This document shows positions 57,541 to 64,000 of a stretch of DNA of 64,000 bases, piece after piece. Source of the stretch: Welwitschia mirabilis (lineage: Eukaryota > Gnetophyta > Gnetopsida > Welwitschiales); contig JBOZIK010000001.1 in assembly GCA_051453625.1 (NCBI GenBank), forward strand, positions 251,583,028-251,647,027. Reading direction: 5' to 3'. The notes under the pieces were generated by a model. It ran no database searches, was not told the DNA's origin, and saw only the letters and a program-made list of their open reading frames with translations. How positions within the stretch are numbered: the first letter of the stretch is position 1; each line of letters opens with the position of its first letter. A program made the translations under genes and the position numbers.

Positions 57541-60500
57541 TTTAATTTAGTTTTTACTTAGGCTAAATTTTTGGAACTTTAAAAATCTAGACATGATATT
57601 TATCTAGCCCTTAAAAAGTTTTGTAGTTAGAACTTAAACAAGAAAGCTCAATTCTTTACTACAATACATCTATTTCATATTTTCAAGTAGCTTTTGATTC
57701 TAGCTATCCTAATTGTTGTACTTTATAAAGTTGACTTTATCTTCCTTTGACTATAACTTTTTCTTGATTCAAATGTTAATTGGTAAAACTTTAAATGTAT
57801 AATTTAGTTGAATATCCAATTCTTAATTATCAAACTACCAATATCAAATTTCTATCTTTGGAACTTAATGCAAAACCCATCTTTAAAGAACTTCAAATTA
57901 ACTTGCTATACCAAATAACTTAAAATGATAAATAAAATTTTGTCAAAATTAATCTTCCTTTACCACCATATAAATGTTCAATAAGGTGGAATGTTATCCA
58001 TAAAATTTATTAATCAATGATATTGTTCATCATGATAAGTAAAATACTAATCACCTTTTGTGTTTGAAATGTTTAGAATTCTACAAATTCTCTTCCTCTT
58101 CTATATCACTCTCTTTATTATCAATTGCCTTTTATACCCATTTTGGTTATAATAGAGGATGATTCTTTCATGAACATATGGCTTCCATCAAACATAAATT
58201 ATTCATACTTTTATTAAATTTATCTCACATTTGTATGTTAAGCTTGTAGCCATTTCCTAGTATCATAACATATAAATTTGATTTTACCAATATTCATACC
58301 ACTAGTTATGTAAAAATCCCCTAATACTTATGGTATGTATAGCCTACCTTTAAATGATGTATATATTAAGGTTAAATTATTAGCAAATAGGAGGAGATTA
58401 ATAATAAAATTTTTAATTTGAATTAAGCATTTTATAAGAACCTTTTTTTAACAACTATGCTAATTGTTATGAAAATGCCAATAAACAAGGAGTAAGTGAG
58501 AACCTTTCTACACCACAATTTACTAATGAATTTTAACAAATTTCTCTAACTTATTATCTTTAATTTTTAATGGTGATTTGTTAGTATAACTTATAAATTA
58601 TTATAATTAAATTAAGGGAAGTTATAATTTTGATCATCCAATGCGAAAGTTTACTTTTAATATTAAAGTAATATGATTCGCAAAAATAAAGAAAGTAGAT
58701 AAATCCTTTCTCTTAGTTTCCTTGGCAAAATAAAAGATATATCTAGAAGTAATCTAATGATTAATGATGAAGTGATTATATTCCTCTCTATTTTAGGATT
58801 TTTATATATAGTCCATCCACATCTATTGATCTACTCATAAATAGCCACTTACTTCCCTCCTTAATATTGTCAACTATTAAGTAGATAGATTATTTGGATT
58901 ACTACATGTATTAATTTACTTTCATATGCAAATACTTTGCTATAAAGGAATTATTTTAAGTAATTACATGTATTAAATCTTCTTCATATGCAAATAGTTT
59001 GCTATAAAGGAAAAATGTTATTCTTCTAAATAATGAAAAAGATTTAAAAAATTCTTCTTTTCTCTTTTAATCATATGTGCATATTACTCTTGTTAAGTTG
59101 CAATAAAGATTCTTTTTTAATTTCTAATTTTTTTAAAGCTTTATTTTCTCAGTCTTTTATTCTAGTGATGTCTCCTTCATAGGTCATCTAGCATACTTGC
59201 ACTTAATATTAAGTCATTTACACCTAGGCATTAATATTTGATTTCATAAAGAGGATTTAGTATAAGCTGTTTGAATAAACTTTGTAACTTATATGTGTTA
59301 AATAGGATTCTTATGTTTCATCTATTTAAAGACCATGGACACTTCAATTTATGTGTAATAAGTGTATTTATTAGAAATTTCTATAAGCATGTTATTATTA
59401 TGTATCACTAATGATGAGTATTTTCATGAAAGCTATGCTAGCTATGTAACTGGTAATTTTAAATTTACCACTTCATCTCTTATCATTAAAACTACTATTT
59501 AACATTTGTAACATGTAAAAATCTAGAAAAACTAATAAGATTTTATATCTTACCTATATAATGTTGTAAATTAATAAGTAGTAGCTTGAATGCACATCTC
59601 CTTCCTTTTTTCTTAAGAAAATAATTAAATTTCATCATGATGGATCAATCTTTCTTCCTCACTATGCTTTTCACTTTTAGTATTGTAGACCAGTGGTTAA
59701 TGAAAATGTCTAAATTTGCCTTTACATTAATATTATCAATAGTCACTTTAACTTTATTCAGAGCCACTTTATTCATTTTCCTTGATTAAGAAACACTCAT
59801 ATGTTGAGACTATGTAACTCTGTGTGATCTCTTTTCATGTTTGAGCATGCTGCTTTACACCTTCTCAAGTGCTACCTCTCTAGTAATTACCTTATGCACT
59901 AATGACTTCTTTCTACATTGTTGGCCCTTATTTCACCATTAGTGAATAGGCTTTGAATCATCAAAATAAAGAACAACCATCATGAAGTAAGTTTGATAAA
60001 AAATAGAAAAGACTCATCATCAATGTAGGAGGATCTCTTTTTAAGGCAGGTGATTAGTGTGAGCATCAAAAAAAATTGAAGCACAATGATTAGTAGGTCT
60101 CATTAAGACCACCATTAACTTAAAGGTAGTAAGATTGTTATGAAGGTTATCAATGAAAGTAGGGTTGCCAAGAAACTTACCAAGATAGGCTACTATAAAG
60201 AGAACATAAAGAGAGGTTAGGATGATGGTGCATATTATCTGCTTTGGTAGTGTACATCTATCCAAGTGAGGATGCTAGAAAACAAAGTTGAAGACTAAAA
60301 TCCCATGAATAGGCATAAGCAGTGTGGTGTAAATTTAAATAAAAACACATACTTCATAGATTTTCTATAGTCCTTTGAATCATACTCAAGTTAAGAGGCT
60401 ATAAATAGCACACAGTGTGATTTCCTTTAGTTGGTTTAATTTAGAGGAAATTAAGTTGATTTATAATTGGATTGATTAGGTTCTTGAACGAATTCTTAGG

Positions 60501-62146
60501 GAAGTAAGTACAACATGTGTTATTTCTATAAACACTATTATTAAATTAGTTGTTGATAAGTGTAGTTATTTAGAATATAGAACATTTAAGTATGCCTTTC
60601 CTATACTATTCCAATAAATGGGAAAATGAGGCCTAATCAAATGGAAATAACTGTTTAAAGTCATCATTGTTTTAGTGAAAAATTCCTCTTACAACAACTA
60701 TCTATAGTTATTTAGCAAGATAAAATATTCAGCTTACTAATAGTGAAGATAAAAAAAAAGTTTTGCATATGTCTTTCCCATTGAATGACTATTTACAAAT
60801 GTTCTATAATACATTTAGCCATGATATTAATGAATTCCCTTTATGCTCATGTACAACTAATTATTAAAATAGGAATGTAACATGTAGGATATTATTACAA
60901 GTATAAAAGTATGTTTCAAGCCATAGATGCTTTCTAATCATGTTCAAAATGTAGCCATACATTTACCCTAATGCATTGAATCTCTATTAGGTGTCTTAAA
61001 ATCTCTTTATTATTGTGGTCTAGCATATCATCTAATTGAAGAGGCATTATTTCTTTAATCTCATCCACTAAGATTAACATCGCATAGCCTAGATGACATC
61101 ATGTAGAGGAGGATTCATTACTTCTAGTATTTTTTCAAGAAAGATAAACATATCAGAAACTTATATTCTTTTTCTATAACTCCTTCCACTTGCTCTGTAA
61201 AACCATTCATACAAGAACTTCCTTGATGAAGTAATAGTAAATGATAATTCTTGATATTTACACCTATAACCATCTTAATGCTAATGCAGTAACCTACTTA
61301 CAGATGCATCTAATCAACTTTTGAGTTAGTCATGTAGTCCTCTTAATGATTTATTCACACTTTATGTAATGAATGTTTCAAAAAAAATAAATCATTTATA
61401 TTTCTTAAATGGTAGGAATTTTTTAAATCCACAGCATAAGTAAATGTTATTTACTGATGTTGGAAATGGGGTTTCAGTGTATAGAATCTGTTCTTGGTAA
61501 GGCATTTTCCATTCTTTTGTCTTCCACTTCTCTCATAGGCATACCTTTATGGAGGCTTTCCTTTCATATCATTTGTGTGTATTGAATGGAATATTTTAGA
61601 CTTTAACAGAAATATGATGTTAGTATTATGCATTTTTAAAATAAAGGTAATTCATAGAACTCCTCAAGGACATGTAATACTTAAAAACTAGCACATATAT
61701 CAAGTGGCTTATAGTTTGAGGACTCTAGTTAATCATGCAAGACATGACAAGCAACCATTGAGGTGCTTTGTTTAGTATTTTTACTCTTGCCATGTGCTTC
61801 CATTGGCATGTGATGGTTACATGAATTAATGAATTAGAATAAAAATAAATCATAGGAGAAAAAATACATAGCAAATTAACTTAATGAGATCAAAGAAATT
61901 TTCATATGATATTCAGATTTTGTAGAACAATTGATCATTAAGATGTCTCATGAACAGCTTAATATGCCAGTGTCCAATTCAACATGAATTAACTTTCCAA
62001 TGGTCAATAGATATGTTTTTTCCTCTAATAACAATATTCTAAAGTATATCTCACTCTTTTAAGTTCTGAATTCCTTATACTTATGTTCTAATGTTAACAA
62101 TTAAAATAACTTAATAACAACTATGCCTAGTGAAATCACAACCTAG
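57541..62146. other. Coding-free internal stretch between two long LTRs
   Basis: 4.6 kb with no gag or pol motif on either strand. The longest frame (60041-60265, minus, 74 codons) has no recognisable pattern. A 62-bp repeat lies at 58903-59026. Either this is a large non-autonomous (LARD-like) internal region, or the internal region was replaced by other sequence. Confidence 0.55.
58903..59026. repeat. 62-bp direct repeat, two units
   Basis: Units beginning TACATGTATTAA at 58903 and 58965 share TTCATATGCAAATA and TTTGCTATAAAGGAA. Confidence 0.85.
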
Positions 62147-62158
62147 GCTCTGATACCA
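62147..62158 (-). promoter_or_regulatory. Primer-binding site beside the second long LTR (exact)
   Basis: The minus strand reads TGGTATCAGAGC, a perfect 12-base complement of the initiator methionine tRNA 3' end. A decayed second copy of the LTR-end/primer junction lies about 52 bases to the right (62202-62228). Confidence 0.88.
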
Positions 62159-62160
62159 AA

Positions 62161-64000
62161 ATGTGATGTCCTTTTTTTTACAATCTAAAGACTACAATAT
62201 TGCTCTAGTACCAAAATGTAACATCCTAATTTTTATAGCCGAATAAGCACAATTATAGATCTACTTTTTAAAATATCTTTTAGAAAAAAAAAACGAAAAT
62301 TAAAATATTTAAAATAAAAAGGCATGTAAGTATAGTACTTATAAATTTGTAAATAATTTTTATTACTAGATAAACTTGTATCTCATAGATAACATTAAAT
62401 AAAGATTAGAAATTACTAGGACATCCAAGCTCCTTCAATTTTAACTATTATATATATATATATAGTTTCTAGTATGATCCATGACAAGGAATGGGTAGGT
62501 ATAGGATTCATAAGTACAAGGTAACGAATTACAATAATATCTAAGATGTACTACTAAAAAAATCCAAGATGCATTGATAAAATAATCTAAGATGCATTTC
62601 TTAAATAATCTAAGATATATAGTCAAAATAGTCTAAGAGTGTAATGCTAAATAATTCAAGAAGTTACCAAGACGTCATTTTCATGTTATGTTCTTTACTA
62701 TTATTCCACAACAAATTTATGTAATCCTATTGAAAATACCCAATAGGGATAAAATCATCATATTTATGCACATTTTTTTCCTTTTATTCTTAGAGGTTTG
62801 GTGCTGATACCTTAGGACTTACATTAGAGAGTATCACTCTCTAAGATTCAAAAACTGGTTATCCTAGCCAGTTTTAACTCTAATATTTAACATATCATAA
62901 TATAGGTCAATGATCAATCTAAGATAATCTCAATATGGCTCAAATGAAAAACATATAAGACTTACTTAAAAATAATTATCAACAAAAAGAAATTATAAGA
63001 AGAGATTTAGAACTATAAAAGCAATAAAAAATATTTAACATTCATATAAGGTGTAAGAATAAAAGACTAAAAGATGCAAGAAATAAATATCATGTAACAA
63101 ATAAATGAATCCTTGAACCACACAAAAAATAAAAAGAATATGCTAGAATCATATAAGAAATAAAATGAAGGATCATAAACCATACCCAAAATTGGATGAA
63201 GACTTGGTAAACCTTTAAAGGTTCTAAGACTCCAATGCTTTTCAAGCTCCAAGTTTTAAAATTGCGAAGATTCAATAATAGAGGATTTATCAAAGATATG
63301 AAAATAGAAGGATAAGAAAGTTCAATTTATACTAAGAGGATGTAAGAATATGAAGAGACATAAGGATATGAAGAGATTCCATCATGAAAAGAAGATGGTA
63401 AGGATTCCATTACCCTTAATCATTACCTTGCTTGGACATTGAATGAATTAGTATTTTATCATAACAAAAAATAATAAATGTTCAATGTTTCACTCTTTGC
63501 AATTATTACAATAAGAAATTAAGATAGGACACTTAGCAAGTAATTTCAATAGCCATATAAAAATATTTTTTCAGAATGAATAAATGTGAAATGAAAGAAA
63601 CTACATCATCATAATTATGGGCATTACTTAGCATGCACTACTAAAATAAAATATATTAAAATAAGCCAACATAAATCTTACTAATAATTATAGTCATTAT
63701 AAGAATAATTCACATGCAATAAAATAAGAAAATAAAATAAATATAGTAATCATGTAATAGTTACAAAAATAAAATAATATTAATACTACTAATAATTTAG
63801 CCACTAATTAAATAACCAGGAAGTTACTACAAAAATAATATTATTAATTATAACTATTACAAGAAAGAAAGTACTTAAAATAATAATTATAGAAACATAC
63901 ATTTTCAAAAAGTAATTACATTTAAAGTAATAAGATAATAAATACATAATAAATAAAGAATATAGTAATGAAATTAGCTTAATAGATTTCATAACAAATA
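62161..64000 (-). repeat. Long LTR, copy 2 (chromovirus-type, runs off the window)
   Basis: Matches 55441-57540. The window end corresponds to about 57535. It has five tandem 24-bp units (62546-62661) and a TATA-like TATAAATTG at 63324-63332. The true 3' end may be at about 62214 because the end-plus-primer segment is doubled. Confidence 0.85.

Noticed and set aside
1-64000. CRISPR arrays, tRNA genes, host exons, telomere repeats
   Set aside because: No regularly spaced identical repeats, no tRNA-like cloverleaf noticed, no splice-bounded frames with protein-like content and no (TTTAGGG)n run were found.

Overview
This is a stretch of plant nuclear DNA made almost entirely of decayed LTR retrotransposons. 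I found no intact host gene, no tRNA or rRNA gene and no prokaryotic signal. G+C is about 23-25 % by eye from sampled lines. CpG is very rare, roughly 1-2 per kb where base composition predicts about ten. Most in-frame stops in the element proteins look like CAA/CAG/CGA codons turned into TAA/TAG/TGA, the pattern left by long-term deamination of methylated cytosine. The protein lineages (Ty3 Tekay-like chromovirus, Ty3 Athila/Tat type, Ty1/copia SIRE/Maximus-like and shorter copia elements) are those of land plants. Species cannot be decided from the sequence. So low a G+C would suit an unusually AT-rich, repeat-laden plant genome (some holoparasites are described that way), but that is only a guess.

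Layout, left to right. (1) 1-17062: a + strand Tekay-like Ty3 element. Its pol is split in the RNase H region by a SIRE-like copia element (3645-12857) that has LTRs, primer site, polypurine tract, gag, protease and integrase remnants, has lost its reverse transcriptase, and carries a post-pol region of env-like position. The left Tekay-family LTR (1-2203) is inverted relative to the right one (14657 to about 17062). (2) 17063-20602: AT-rich sequence with two gaps and a minus-strand copia gag remnant. (3) 20603-33560: a minus-strand copia element with short (about 170 bp) LTRs and most of its pol lost or hidden in an 801-base gap. It is split by a younger minus-strand copia element (25756-32379) that still shows gag, zinc knuckle, protease DTG, the three integrase acidic residues, RT YVDD and the RNase H end. 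(4) 33561-43400: non-coding AT-rich sequence with local tandem repeats. (5) 43800-47620: minus-strand Athila/Tat-type Ty3 protease, RT, RNase H and integrase. (6) 47625-54284: a + strand SIRE-like copia element whose integrase, RT and RNase H are replaced by a different, plant-transposon-protein-like region, and whose two LTRs differ in length by about 610 bp. (7) 54285-64000: two long minus-strand LTRs (55441 to about 57540, and 62161 to beyond the window), each with an initiator-Met-tRNA-type primer site at its left edge, separated by 4.6 kb with no recognisable coding sequence.

There is no operon-like logic. The biology is nested insertion, internal deletion and recombination among retrotransposons. 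I found no convincing new system. The points most worth a second look are the inverted LTR pair, the apparent array of deaminated ACGT-core palindromes in the first SIRE-like element, a WRKY-box-rich minisatellite in the LTR of the second, the repeated loss of RT from several elements, and two assembly gaps whose flanks duplicate each other.
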